Origin: Diabrotica undecimpunctata
Taxonomy: Eukaryota; Arthropoda; Insecta; Coleoptera; Chrysomelidae
Length of the DNA: 64,000 nucleotides
Direction: 5' to 3'
Assembly (NCBI RefSeq): GCF_040954645.1
Contig: NC_092809.1
Span: forward strand, 128,515,914 to 128,579,913
Both the position numbers and the translations under genes were made by a program. The stretch's first letter is position 1. Each line of letters starts with the position of its first letter. Below are positions 10,324-21,685 of the stretch, piece after piece. The notes below the pieces were generated by a model. That model saw only the letters and a program-made list of their open reading frames with translations, was not told the origin of the DNA and made no database searches.

Positions 10324-11766
10324 ATGCAAACCGATATTGAGGATTTAGTTGTAAATTTAAACAAAATGGCACTTAATCAAACACCTACTATTCAAGCAGC
10401 TAAAGCTCTTGCAGACTTTTTACCTACATTTAATGGCGATTCTCTGAAACTGGAAAGTTTCGTACAAAAATGTGACAAATACTATCTTACGTACGGACAA
10501 ACCACAGACAACACATTAAATGATTTTACTTTCAATGTTATTTCTTCAAAATTACAGGATAATGTTTTAAATTTTGTTATGTGCCGACCAGATTTAAATA
10601 CCTGGCCTCTAGTCAGAGAAACGTTAAAAAATAATTTTGGCGATAGAATTGATAGACAAACGCTCACCAAAGAATTTTTACAATTAACAAAAGGTAGAAA
10701 CGAAAACATTCTTGATTTTGTTGCGAAAATTTCTCAACTTAAATCAAGAATAGAAGTTAAAATTAATTCAGAAACAGAATTAAATGCGGATAGAAAATTA
10801 ATATTAATGGATCAAAATGAAAGCAATTCTATCGAAATTTTATTAGCAAATGTAGACGAAAAAACAAGAACAATATTAGAAATTAGAGAACCTAGAACGT
10901 TTATTCAAGCTTCAGATATTATATCTAGACAATTTTACAGTGATCAAAGAATTCAATCTTTAAATCCTTTTAATAAATTTAATGAAGGTAAACCCAATTT
11001 TCAAAATCATAGATATTTCCAAATTTATCCTATACCTCTAAATAACCTCAAAATTATTCCTGACCAACCTTTCCTACTTCTCAGTAGCAAAGAAAATTGG
11101 ATAACAGCCAAAAGATGTCCCGAAATTGAAAATTATTATTATTGTTTAAAGAAGACTTTACAAGAAAATTCTCAACCATGCCTAAGTAATCTTATACAAA
11201 CTGGTAAAAATGAATGTAAAAGTACGAATATACATTTAAAGAAAACCACAATATCAACTATTAATTCCAATCAACTAGTAGTCATTCCTGTTAATTCAGC
11301 AACAATAAAAACCAATTGTGATAAAATTGGAATATATAAAATAAGCAAAACATCAGTCATCACTATCGGAAAATGCCAAATAACAATCAACAATCAAATC
11401 TATGAAAAAGAAGAGACAATACACGAAGAATACATATTCGACTTACCAAGAATTGAATACAAAGAAAATATAACGAATCTACCCATACTAAAATTAAAAA
11501 CATTGGATAGCAGCGAAATTAAGAAAATACAGAAAATAGCAGAAAATAAAGAAATGCCTGAACTAAAAGAAGTCCCAACATATCACAACTGGACCAACTC
11601 AAGTCTTATTATTATAATTGTACTAATAATTCTAATTTTAGCAATTTTGAAGGTATTCAATAGTAAATTCAAAGAATATTATACCAAAAGGAAAACCCAG
11701 AAGACAAATGGCTCAGAAAAAGCAAGTCCCTTCTTTTCAGAGCTTAAGGAGGGAGGAATTATATAA
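10324..11766 (+). CDS. In-frame Gag-Env fusion protein of an LTR element
   Basis: This is a single uninterrupted frame of 480 codons. Residues 1 to about 222 look like errantivirus Gag (ADFLPTFNGDSLKLESFV, then FNVISSKLQDNV, a leucine-rich helical body and IQSLNPFNKFNEGKP). From about residue 227 the sequence switches to the C-terminal half of Env (RYFQIYPIPLNNLKI, then a cysteine-spaced ectodomain). A membrane span of branched-chain residues lies at about 426-443, followed by a short basic tail. The stop codon is inside the 3' LTR, as in errantivirus env genes. Protease, RT, RNase H, integrase and the fusion-peptide part of Env are all missing. The start codon chosen is the first in the frame after the leader. 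The frame has stayed open although the LTRs differ by about 4 percent. Gag and Env identities rest on remembered family features. Whether the protein is made is unknown. Confidence 0.8.
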   Translation: MQTDIEDLVVNLNKMALNQTPTIQAAKALADFLPTFNGDSLKLESFVQKCDKYYLTYGQTTDNTLNDFTFNVISSKLQDNVLNFVMCRPDLNTWPLVRETLKNNFGDRIDRQTLTKEFLQLTKGRNENILDFVAKISQLKSRIEVKINSETELNADRKLILMDQNESNSIEILLANVDEKTRTILEIREPRTFIQASDIISRQFYSDQRIQSLNPFNKFNEGKPNFQNHRYFQIYPIPLNNLKIIPDQPFLLLSSKENWITAKRCPEIENYYYCLKKTLQENSQPCLSNLIQTGKNECKSTNIHLKKTTISTINSNQLVVIPVNSATIKTNCDKIGIYKISKTSVITIGKCQITINNQIYEKEETIHEEYIFDLPRIEYKENITNLPILKLKTLDSSEIKKIQKIAENKEMPELKEVPTYHNWTNSSLIIIIVLIILILAILKVFNSKFKEYYTKRKTQKTNGSEKASPFFSELKEGGII

Positions 11767-11987
11767 ACATAAACAAGATAATTCCATTGGAATCCGCCGA
11801 CCACAGTCCATCCGATGAGAGGGTATAAATAGGCCTGCACTTGTTTATAGCATACATTCATTAATTAATAATAATTCAGTTAATTGTATTAGGAGCGTGT
11901 ATTTATAGATCAGCAAATAAGTATTTTGTAATATATTTTGAAAATAAAGTTTTTAAAAACAAAGTTTCTACGAAAATTAATTTAATT
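11757..11987 (+). repeat. 3' LTR of the compact element
   Basis: This is preceded by the purine tract AAGGAGGGAGG (about 11747-11756). It contains AATAAAG near its end, a likely poly(A) signal, where the 5' LTR has ATTAAAG. It is followed by the CCAG duplication. Confidence 0.92.
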
Positions 11988-12583
11988 CCAGTCAATAAAA
12001 GGGATATATTGTATTGATTTCTTGAGGATCATAAAAAATTGCAAAAATCGCGCCACGTTTATTTATTTAACACCTGTATAAAATCTGAGTTTATTTTCGG
12101 CAAAATACAAAAATTGCATACGAAAGCTGAACTCGTCACCTTTAGAACGCATTTTAATTTTTGTCGATAGGTCACTTGAATCAAAAGATATCGAATTTTT
12201 ACCGTCGAGCTGATACAAATTTTATTGAACATTGATTTCGCGAACGTAACTGACATGTAAAATCGACGGTCGCTTCAAGCGTTGTTTTTAAGAGAACGGT
12301 TCATTCTACACATAAAATGCTAATAGACATTTTTGTTTAGAATTATCTCAGCTACATTTTTTATTTAAAACATTTTTTTCTACGGTATACAAATTCTTGT
12401 AAAATCGATGTTTTTGCGTTTTTACCCCTCTACGAGGGGGGTTTTAGGAGAAAGGCCGGGGGTAAAAGTGGTAAACTTTTTTGCATCTTTTTTGGGATCC
12501 CAAAATTAATATTCTCGGCAAAATTCAACTTGTTCGTATGATTTTTAGAGGTTCAGTGGCATTTTCGTCTCTGCGACTTGAGT

Positions 12584-12943
12584 ACAAACGATCACAAAAA
12601 TATAAGTTTAACTTGATGTATTATGACTGCGTCAACACTAAAAAAAATTAGACTAAGTATATTTCTTTTTTTTTTTATGTGAATACTTTAGCTTTTAAAA
12701 ACGCTTCTTTTTATAAACATGGAAAACGTAATATCTTTTGCTCTAATGCAAATCCTTTCAATTTATTTTAAATTTAAATTTAGCAAAGAATACCTCACAC
12801 GTGTATACTACATGAAACTATTATTAGGATTACGTAAAATTACTAACGAATCATTCCTACATAAAAGATAAGTCAACTCAATTGAATTTGTAAAAGTCCT
12901 TATGCATTCTCACATTGTTATTCATTTGACTTGACAGACGTAC
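12584..12943 (-). other. Intron of the lin-28-like gene (5' part)
   Basis: On the minus strand this follows the exon donor. It is AT-rich, with no coding sequence that I can recognise. The next exon, expected to begin with the rest of the cold-shock domain, was not found down to base 1. Confidence 0.5.
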
Positions 12944-13086
12944 CTGATGTACGAAAACGTCTTGCCCTCCGTCATCTGGCGTGATGAATCCCCAGCCTTT
13001 TGCCACATTAAACCATTTACATTTGCCCCTTCGAAGACCGAAACTCGCTTCTGACCCTACTTGGCTGGCACTTCCGCCTTCGGAAC
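12944..13086 (-). CDS. lin-28: lin-28 homologue, cold-shock-domain exon
   Basis: This 143-base exon encodes [33 protein letters not shown] and [14 protein letters not shown]. The RNP1-like KGWGFIT and RNP2-like DVFVH are the RNA-binding motifs of a cold-shock domain. The [14 protein letters not shown] context with [12 protein letters not shown] is that of Lin-28 rather than of Y-box proteins. Lin-28 binds the let-7 precursor and mRNAs and controls developmental timing. The minus strand has a TTTTATTTTGTAG acceptor before 13086 and CAG/GTACGT donor after 12944. The exon begins with two bases of a split codon and ends on a codon boundary. The downstream remainder of the domain and the CCHC knuckles must be on other exons. 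It is the only host coding exon I can assign here. Confidence 0.85.
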
Positions 13087-13285
13087 CTACAAAATAAAAT
13101 TAGAGAATTAACAAAATTATATGGATCTAAGAATATCTTGAATGTTTCACTTTACTAATTAAAAACTACAAATTAACTGTTATTATTGTTGTGTAACAAC
13201 AATATTTATTATTTTTTTTTATTTTGTATCATATTATTTTATATCACACTATATATTAGTTTAAGATTTATAAAATTCCTTTGTA
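13087..13285 (-). other. Intron upstream of the lin-28-like exon
   Basis: AT-rich sequence between the splice acceptor and a mariner-like transposon. A T-rich tract precedes the acceptor on the minus strand. Confidence 0.5.
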
Positions 13286-15441
13286 TAGTTTATTTCACGA
13301 AAAATGGTGAATGATTGCAATAAAACCCGACCGCAAGTACCCCAGCTTAGTCAACATTAGTTGTGCAGGTAAGTATTCAGGTAAAATTAAAGCTACTGTG
13401 GAGTGTCGTTATCTTGTTTGTATAATAAATTCCTGGTAATATAAAAACGATTAAAAATCGTATAAAATTATAAAAACGGTTAGAATATATTTTATTTCAT
13501 AAAGTTGTAAACATTTTAACAGTGAGTTTCACTAATGGTTGATCTTTTAATGACCACAATAAATTTGTTGATCATTAAGTATTTCCTGGAATAATTATAC
13601 AGGTTCCGTCTGTTCTGTATAATTTGTAAAAGTATATAAAACCGATGAGAAATTTTTAAATATACATTTTGTTTCATTTAGTTGAAAGTGTTACAAGTGT
13701 TACCAGTGTTATACCTATTTATAACTATAAAACAGCATTATGTGGCGCCCGTGGAAAAACATTGATGGTGCTTCTTCCAGTGTCCCAGCAAAGAAAAAGC
13801 ATTTATCTGCTGACGCTAGAGAAATCGTAAAAACAATATATAGTTCTTTACTTACAAGAGGACTTACTGCTAATACTGCTGCCAGTGAAATATCTGATTT
13901 AACGAAAATACCTCTAACCACAGTGAAAAGAATTACATCAAATCCCATTAAGTCAAGAAGGAAGCGTAAGGATGCCGGTTCTACCAAATGTATTGACGAA
14001 AGTGATAAGGACTTAATAAGACGAAAAATTTACACAATGTACAAGGACAACGGATACCTACATTAGATGCTTTAAAACAACGGCTTACTAATGATGATAC
14101 ACAAATAAACTGTAGCCGCATTAGTCTTTTAAGGATTTTGTCTAAAATGGGCTTCAGATATCGTACAATTGACAAAAGGCAAGTGCTTATGGAGTCCCAT
14201 CGTTTACAAAAGTGACGTACTGAATATATAACTTCCATAAGAAAGTACCGTACAGAAGATCGACCAATAATTTATCTGGACGAGACATGGTTTGACACTC
14301 ATGAAACAGCATCCAAAGGATGGTCCGATTCTTCCAACAGGTGTCAAACAAAAGCTCCATCAAACAAAGGGAAAAGAATAACAATTTTACATGCAGGATC
14401 AGAAAATGGTTGGGTCCCAAATGCCTTATGGCTTTCTGCAAAAAACATTAAAGACTCCTGCGTGGACTACCATGAGGATACAACGGCAGAGCTTTTTGAG
14501 CAATGGTTTAAGAATTGTCTTATACCTAACCTTCCTCAAAATAGTGTGATAGTAATGGACAATGCAAGTTACCTCAGTCGTCAATTACATAAATCTCCAA
14601 GTGCAAATAACACGAAAATTGAAATTCAAAACTACCTGTTAGAAAACGATATATATTTTGAAGAAAGTTATTTAAAAAATGAACTGTTAGAAGTGTTAAA
14701 ATCATTTTCTATTAAAAAAGTTAAATGTGACGCATTGGCCGAGGACATGGGACATACAGTGTTACGGCTTCCGCCCTACTATTGTTTATTTAATCCCATA
14801 GAGCATATGTGGCACCAAATAAAGTCAAATGTTAGGTCACAAAAAGTTTCTCCGACTTTAAGTGGTAGTGTAGTCGAATTAATAAGGAAATGTGTTGATG
14901 ATATCTCCCCAGAAAGTTGGAAAAATTCAGTACACCATGTAATGAACGTAGAAAATTCATATGTTACTTTGAATCACATAATTAAACCAATTGTTATTAA
15001 TCTTGAAGAGGATAGCGACAGCGAAACATAATTAGGTGTTTAGGAATTCATAAATATATTTTAGTTATTTTGGATATTTTTTTTGTAAATATTAACTTGT
15101 ATATATTTTTCTATATTTTTTTTCAATTCTTTTTTTTTGTACATTATGTATTCGTTTGTATGTATATATTGTAAATAGAACTATTATTACTTTCTTCATG
15201 TTAAAAATTGTTCAATTATCAAGTATATTCACTTGAACAACCTGAAAATACCATATGAAATAATTTAATAAATTTTTATAATCGTGTATTACACAGCTAC
15301 CAATGAAATATATTAAATAACAAACTTTCTGAAGTACGACCCTGTGTACTTCGGTAGTTTATTGAGAGACTCTTGTATACACAATAGGATCAACTCAGGT
15401 AACCATTAAGCACTCAACCATTTTTCGTGAAACAAACTTTA
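13286..15441 (+). mobile_element. Mariner-like DNA transposon with terminal inverted repeats
   Basis: GTTTATTTCACGAAAAATGG starts at about 13288. GTTTGTTTCACGAAAAATGG is found in reverse complement ending at about 15437. TA dinucleotides lie at or near both outer edges, in keeping with TA target use. The 2.15-kb body contains one transposase gene on the plus strand. The inverted repeats are about 25 bp with a few mismatches. Confidence 0.75.
13740..15031 (+). pseudogene. Mariner-like transposase with wide DD80E spacing
   Basis: This DDE transposase would cut and paste its own inverted-repeat element. An N-terminal helix-turn-helix region (residues 20-70; SADAREIVKTIYSSLL, LTTVKRI) is followed by the first catalytic aspartate in IYLDETWFDT, the second in VIVMDNASYLS and the glutamate in FNPIEHMW. 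All three are present. The second aspartate and glutamate are separated by 80 residues, against 34 to 41 in most Tc1/mariner enzymes. From memory this is close to the group called DD82E. A frameshift near 14060 and an in-frame TGA at 14213-14215 break the gene, which otherwise has full length (about 430 codons). Confidence 0.8.
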
Positions 15442-16456
15442 CCACCTAATAATCTGTACGGCGCTGATAGCTTGCATTCAAATAAACTTTCTAGACATAA
15501 GCTTCTAAAATCGTCAAAGAATTATAACAATGAAGGGATTAATGATTTCCAAATTATCGGTTTGAATCATTTGAAAATTCCCAAAATTAGCGAAAGTTAA
15601 AAAATACCCTTCTCAGGTAATTAATTTTAACAATGAAAGGAAAGTCGAAGGTATTTTAAATGTAAACATATCCGTTATATACGTCGAGGGGGTCAGGGGG
15701 AGATTTCTAAATGTTAAGAAACGATTACGAGCCGAGTGATTGAAATTAGTTTTGCATCAGTTCGAATCCAGCATTGGATGAGCTCTAGGCTCCTATCCGC
15801 GCTAGCCGCACCTCAGAAGGTTTAACACAGTCGGTATATTAATAAGTTTACTCGGTTCGTGTCAATATTGTATCACCGACAAGTTATCTAGTTTTATCCA
15901 CATAAATTCAAACTAAATTTCATAAATCAGCTATCGTAAGCAAGTTATCGGCGTCCAAAATACGTTGTTGTAATTATTTAAATAGACCTGTTAAAACGTT
16001 CTTTTCGAAACTTTCATTTGTCCCAGTTTTCTGGGTGGTCCTTCAAAGAAGTATATAAAGTGAACCTATTTCCCTAAGGACAAAACTTGTTCCCCAAGGG
16101 AAAAAACCAGCGACCTATGACTGGTGCGCGAAACAAAGGCATCAGGACAAGGTGTAAGGACAAAAACACCTGCATTTTCGCTCAATTATTACTTAAGGAA
16201 ATTAAAACAAATATTTAATTAAATATTTATATATAAAGAATAAACGAGGCTAAGAGCAACAGTGAACTAACCCCACAAAAAAACCGTTTTCTACTTTGTG
16301 ACAAAATTTGATGCCCTTTATTATAAAAAATAAATTTTAGAATGGACCAACTACACTTTATAATTCCTGTACTAGAGGCAGTACAATTACATTTTTGTTT
16401 TTTTTTTTAATTTTGAATCTGCTGTAAAAGTAAAGTGGACTAACTTCGGTTAGTGT
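15442..16456. other. No recognisable feature
   Basis: Unassigned sequence. It includes a short tRNA B-box-like string (CAGTTCGAATCCAG near 15760) without a matching A box at the right distance, and AT-rich stretches. Confidence 0.35.
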
Positions 16457-16480
16457 GGCGGCCATAGCTCAGTGGCTACA

Positions 16481-17307
16481 TCAGTATCTTTTGCCGTAGA
16501 ATATCTTTTTCACGCCCATATGGAACATAGCTTCTATGAGTTCCGTCTGTATTTCTAATTTGTACATTGCCTCCCATAGTTCTGACCTTGGTACAGAGTC
16601 ATACGCCTTTCTCAGGTCCACAAATGCCAAATGTATATCTCTATTTTTTGCTTTTTCCTTTTCCAACAGTTGTTCCAGTGTGTATATGTGGTCTATGCAT
16701 GATCTTCCTGCCGTGAAGGCTGCCTGATCCTCCCCGATTTTACCTTTTATCGCTTGCTCTATTTTTTCTCGCAGTATCTTCCCATATAATCTTCCTATTG
16801 ATGATATTAGTTTTCGCATCGTTTTCTATCTCCTGTCTTAAATATAGATGTCATATATGCCTCCGTCCATTCCTTTTGGAACTGTTCTCCATTTATGGCT
16901 TTCTGAAATATCCATTTTATCATCCGGTGTAATTTTTTTGAGCCGTCCTTTATAAGCTCAGGTGAGATGCCTACAGGTCCAGGTGCTTTCTTATTTTTGA
17001 TTGCTTTTATGGCCTTTCTCATTTCCCTATCTGTTTTTTCTATTTCTTGTTGTAGGGACCTGCTTCGTCTTCGCCTGTTTTCTTTTCCAATGAATTGTGG
17101 TCTTTGTTCTGTTAACAATTCCTTGTAATAGTTCTTCCATTCTTTGTCCTGTATATTTCCCAATTTAATTTTTTGTTTTGAGTTTTGTTTCAATCCTCTC
17201 AGTACTTTACATGACTCCGAAGTTCTTGTACCTAATATGTATGTTTCAATATTTAAGCAGGTTCTTTCCCATTCTTCATTCTTTTGTTGTGTTATTTGAC
17301 TTTTCAC
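16481..17307 (-). pseudogene. LINE reverse transcriptase, N-terminal half (one frameshift)
   Basis: Two minus-strand frames overlap at 16807-16819 and read as one gene with a single shift. The upstream frame has a basic linker, then KAPGPVGISPELIKDGS and KEWTEAYMTSIFKTGD. The downstream frame has ISSIGRLYGKILREKIE, then GEDQAAFTAGRSCIDH and the motif-A region HLAFVDLRKAYDSVPRSELW with the catalytic aspartate. The copy ends after this, before the YADD motif, so it is truncated at the 3' side as well. The sense matches RTE-like or related LINEs. The plus-strand 61584-62040 fragment carries the equivalent YVDLRKAYDSVP. Confidence 0.75.
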
Positions 17308-18317
17308 TTCCCTACTTTTTCTCTTTATTCTTTATAAACTTCATCGTTGTTCGTAGTCAGCCGTTATATTTTTTCATATTTTCTAAGGGTTTTGAAAACT
17401 TTTGGGTCACTTTGTAGTATATTTTAAATGTGTTTTGTTTCGACTTTTTTGTAATTAATGATGAAGCATGCATAAATATCGCAATTAACGTCTCTACATC
17501 GTTGAAATAGCACCTGCATGTAAGGGAGCCTCTCTCGTAAACTCTGTATTCCGAAAACCATACAGTTATGGCTCGTTTTTTCTTCCCACCGTCCATATAC
17601 AGATTTTTAACTGGAATTTATTAGATAGCTTTTGGAAAACTTCCATCTGGAGGTAAGTTTTAAGACGAAGTTAAATATAGTTAATATAGAAAGAAATGTT
17701 ATTTTTGGGAAGATAGAGAGAAGATAATACCGTGAGGTTATCTGCTCGCGATTTTCCCGATGTTATTTCACCTTCGACCTTCAGGTGTAAACCTTTCAAG
17801 AGATATGTTGCTTGCAGCCTTGAGGAAAAAAGGAATGAGATACGATATTGGTTCATTGAGTGTTATGTGCCATTGTGTGTGATGTCATGTTTCAGGTTTT
17901 ATCACACTGTTGGAAATTTGTAATTTCGTTCGGGAAAATTTTTAATCATGTATATTTTGAATAACAAACTTTAGAAGAAATATTTTTTTATCTTCTGAAA
18001 TTTTTAATCTCTTGCGAACATATACCTCTGGAGTAGTTACCATTTTGAATATTTGGTATGTACTGCTCTATAATACAAAAAGGATAGCAGGATCGACACA
18101 GAATATAAAAAGGCTCGGATTATATCTTTTACTGCATTCATTGATTGAAAACTTCTAACTGGTAAAATAATTGATAGATATATCTTGATACTTGTCTGTA
18201 TAACTGTATACCTTGGTTAACGAATGTACTGCATCTCATCTTATCGTCAATGTATAAATCGATTGGCGATACCTATACTTACGTATATTACTATATACAC
18301 ATGGATAATTAGATGAC
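17308..18317. other. No assigned function
   Basis: The minus-strand frame 17357-17596 abuts the LINE upstream side and could be LINE leader, but has no motif I know. The rest is AT-rich with no visible repeat structure. Confidence 0.35.
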
Positions 18318-18905
18318 ATTCATCATCATCATCATATAACGGGGGTCCTACGGCGATTGCCGCTTCCCGCATTTCAGCCTCCATCTTTTCCTATCTCTCC
18401 AATCTCCCTCTTCTAAGCCTCTAGATTGCATTTTTTTTGTAATTTCTCTTCTCCAGGAATTTGGTCTTCCCCTTTACCTTCTTTCTGGCGGAACATACAT
18501 TAAGGCTTTCTTTGGCCACCGCTCCTCCTCCATTCTCATCACGTGACCATACCATTGTAATTGCCTTCCTTGTATTCTATCTGAAAGAGTATCTCTAATT
18601 CCTGTACGGTTTCGTATTTCCTTATTCCTGATTCTTTCCATTCTCGATACTCGACATGACCTTCTAAGATAATCCATTTCCACAACGTCTACTTTATCTC
18701 GTTCATTCTTTGTCATCGTCCAACATTCGGCACCATATGTGGTAATTGGTTCTACAATTGCTCTGTATAAGCGAAGTTTGGTATGCATCTTTATTTTATT
18801 AGACCACAGTAATGAATTTAGTATTCGTATGCATTTTTTCCCTTGGGTTATTCGGTTTTGTACATCTATCTTAACTCTGCCATCTGCTGATATAGATGAC
18901 ATTAC
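18318..18905 (-). pseudogene. RTE-like LINE C-terminal fragment with ATG-repeat tail
   Basis: An open frame from 18902 to 18474 carries IRILNSLLWSNKIKMHTK, LRLYRAIVEPITTYGAE and MDYLRRSCRVSRMERIR, then GRQLQWYGHVMRM. After a stop at the PPERR position the LINE continues to an (ATG)n tail at about 18318-18338. This is the thumb and C-terminus of an RTE-like polymerase. The 5' part is missing, as in most copies here. Confidence 0.75.
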
Positions 18906-20261
18906 TTAATATAATAATTATGAATCCACAAGGAAACTAAGTTCCTGTAGCTGGCTGTATACCATGTATCACAAAAAATTTATTTAAAATTTTTATAAAA
19001 AAATTAAACGTTATTAATTACGTTTTCTAGTTGAAAACAATTTTAATTAAAACAATATTATTTATGATAAAGATTATTTATGGATTCTAATATCTTAAGA
19101 ATAATATTACAGTTTTAGACATATTTATTCGTACGTGTTAATTTCTTGCGCACTGGTATCACGGCGTTGTTTTAGCATTCTTCAGCAAAAGGCTTAATGA
19201 CGAAGATTAAAAGAAGAATAAAACAGAAAAGATTTCTGAATCATTGCCATTTAAGTATTGATTCTATAAATCTTTGATAAATAACAGAATTATTATAAAT
19301 AAAGTATTACTAGCGGATATTGTAACGGTTTAGTGTTTAACCCTTTCGTTTATACCGTAGCCGGTATAACTAACAAATTATTTTCAACTTATTCGTCCTG
19401 TATATTTTTGAGAACGACGGTTGTTCAAATTAGGGTAAAAAGTGGCCACATGATAAATTAGGGTTTTTAATAGAAAACTGGGTATATCCGAATACACTTT
19501 ATTTCCTATTAACATTAAAGAGCGACTTCGTGTTATACAGCGTCATATTTACCTGACAAAAATTGAGTTTCCGGTAGATAATGAGGATACGCTCCTTGCG
19601 TACATTAAATTAAATATAAGTTTTCTCTAATCAGGTTAAATATAAGATAAATTAATTTTGAATTTTTAAAATGTAATAGTACCCTTAAAAGATACAAAAA
19701 CGTTCAGTAGATAGCTTTAGTTACACTAGAAGAATTCTTTGAAACACATGTGGTTGCAGTATACTTCTACTCCAACCTTTTTAGTCATTTAATGCTATTC
19801 TCTAAGCTTTGTTAGCTGTTTTCTTTTGAGACCAATACTTTTTTTATCTTCTACATTTGTTTACTTACTCAGTGTGCTGAGTTTACTAATAGTTCACAAA
19901 GCTTCAAAGTGTGGTCCCTTAAAATCGGCCGGCTTTTCAAACTTACGGAAGTAGTAGAGGAAGAAGGAGCTGTAACTATCTCTGGTTCTTGTGTATGGAT
20001 TTCGACGTTTCTTTTTTTTTTTAATTTGTATGTACTTTTTACGTACATTACGAATATGTATTATTTAAATAATTAAATTGTTAAATAAAACATCTAATTT
20101 AAATAATTTTTTTTCAGTTTTTCAGTACTTAATATTTGAGGTAATTTTTATTGCAAAACATAAGTATTTATGATTAATATATACTTCATCGATAAACTTA
20201 GTAAATAATTTATTAATAATAGATCTTATAAAAAAACAAATTATCCCCTTCAATTATTTCA
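18906..20261. other. No recognisable feature
   Basis: AT-rich. I found no coding motif and no clear terminal repeats. Confidence 0.4.
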
Positions 20262-20545
20262 ACGTGTTGAATCACGAAACTCGAAATCCGAAAATTTCTA
20301 ATTGTCGAAACCAAATTCAGATTTTTGCTTTAATTTGTGCCTTCTAGAATTGCAAGACAAAACAGACGTTGATAAAGATGTAATTAGAGAAATGGGGAAT
20401 CTAAAATTATATTCCACAACATATCTCCGCAACTAAGCAAAAATCCTTGGCGAATTGGTTTCTAGTACTCATAAAGAGTATACCAAAATAAAAGGAAAGA
20501 CAGTTAAGATTTGATTCTACGTATAGTGCCTCTGTATATCCGCTT
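20262..20545. repeat. Dispersed repeat A, copy 1
   Basis: This matches 26325-26580 in the same orientation. Shared blocks include GTCGAAACCAAATTCAGATTT, GGGGAATCTAAAATT.TATTCCAC and TTAAGATTTGATT. A third short piece of the same sequence is at 20676-20745. No terminal inverted repeats or coding capacity are visible, so the element type is unknown. Confidence 0.6.
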
Positions 20546-21685
20546 ATACGTATTTCATACTAAAAGGAATCTTCGGAGCGGCTATTTACAGATGCTCTGA
20601 ACGTGAAAACAATCTTTCCTGTCGTATTAGAAGCAACGTAAAATGGTTTTGATATGGACGTAGTAGCGACATCTGATAATAAATCACGAAACTCCAAATC
20701 CGAAGATTTCTAATTGTCGAAACCAAAATTAAATCAAAAATCTGAATTTTATTTTCGAATTCACTTTAAAATCAACTTTAAAATTATTTTCTTTTAAATT
20801 TCCTTTAAAATTATTATTTTAAAGTTGTAGAATGTAAACTGTATGTTGTTGGCTAGTTTACATATTCCCTTTTCCCGAAAGTACTTCGTCTGAACACTGT
20901 AGCAAAAATTGAAAACAAATAAGAAATTCTTACAGTCTAATAACAAAAGGAAAAGCTTATTTTGTGAAAGTTAGAACCAACAAATTCTAGGCTTGAAAAT
21001 GCTTAAAAAAAGGAAAAAACGAAAAAGTAACTGGGAATGTTGTGGCAGAACAAACATAAAACTGAAAATATTAGATAATAATTTATTTTTGTGAATTTAC
21101 TTAATGAATACCTAAAACGCTGTCATTGTTACGAAGCGGCACACATTTTTGAATACATTAAAGATAATAAAATTTTAAAGGAAATTTCATTGAACACGTG
21201 TTCATTTTATGTATAAACTCTTCCTGAGTTCAGGTAGAACGCATTTTTTTAATTACTAGAGATACACGTGGAAAGTTTCTTACTTCTACTAATTGGAAAT
21301 TGCTTCAACAAAATAATTAACTAACTGCTTATGGAACTACCTAAATAAAAAAAAACAGAAAAAGTATCGCACAATAATCTAATCGAACACTTAAAAATAA
21401 ATAAGAAAAAGATGAAATATTTAGAGTAAGTAGGGTAAAACACCCAGTAGTCAGCCTTGTGAGAATCTTAATTTGTTTCAATTGCATATAAAAAAATAAA
21501 GGCGATAAATAAAAACAAATATTTTTATCAGAAACTTTGTTTATTAAATTATCGAAAGAGATTAACTAAATGTTATTGTTATGTTATAATTATAAAAAAA
21601 AACACTTAACAAAATATGGCACTCTTCACCTGTAGTCAGCCTCATTTCTCCGCAAGTCAGCCATGTCTACCCTGTAGTCAGCCAC
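20546..21685. other. Repeat A fragment, otherwise unassigned
   Basis: The 20676-20745 segment repeats part of repeat A. A decayed plus-strand sense at about 21090-21210 (LKRCHCYEAAHIFEYIKD) is not recognised. The rest is AT-rich. Confidence 0.35.

Larger units (their letters stand above)
9705..11991 (+). mobile_element. Compact errantivirus-like LTR element with CCAG target duplication
   Basis: Two 231-bp LTRs (9709-9939 and 11757-11987) flank 1.8 kb of internal sequence. CCAG flanks both sides (9705-9708 and 11988-11991). The LTRs start and end with AATT rather than TG...CA, as in many errantiviruses. They differ at about nine positions (around 4 percent by eye), so this is not a brand-new insertion. 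A primer-binding site follows the 5' LTR and a purine tract precedes the 3' LTR. Pol is completely absent. The host sequence either side is a fold-back element. Confidence 0.9.
9340..12583. mobile_element. Fold-back element, family 1, copy 2 (split by an LTR element)
   Basis: Bases 9361-9704 match the middle of copy 3 (38870-39240) block for block, including the TTACAAACGATC, CACGTCACGG and CTCACATTTGTT-like segments. Bases 11992-12583 match its right arm, including the GCGCCACGTTTATTTATTTAACACC and GAACGGTTCATTCTACAC segments. The two parts are separated by the LTR element at 9709-11987. The left arm appears lost. Confidence 0.75.

Noticed and set aside
16457..16485. tRNA-like A-box string CCATAGCTCAGTGGC
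   Set aside because: No B box at the correct distance and no cloverleaf can be formed. It may be a short SINE head but support is too thin.
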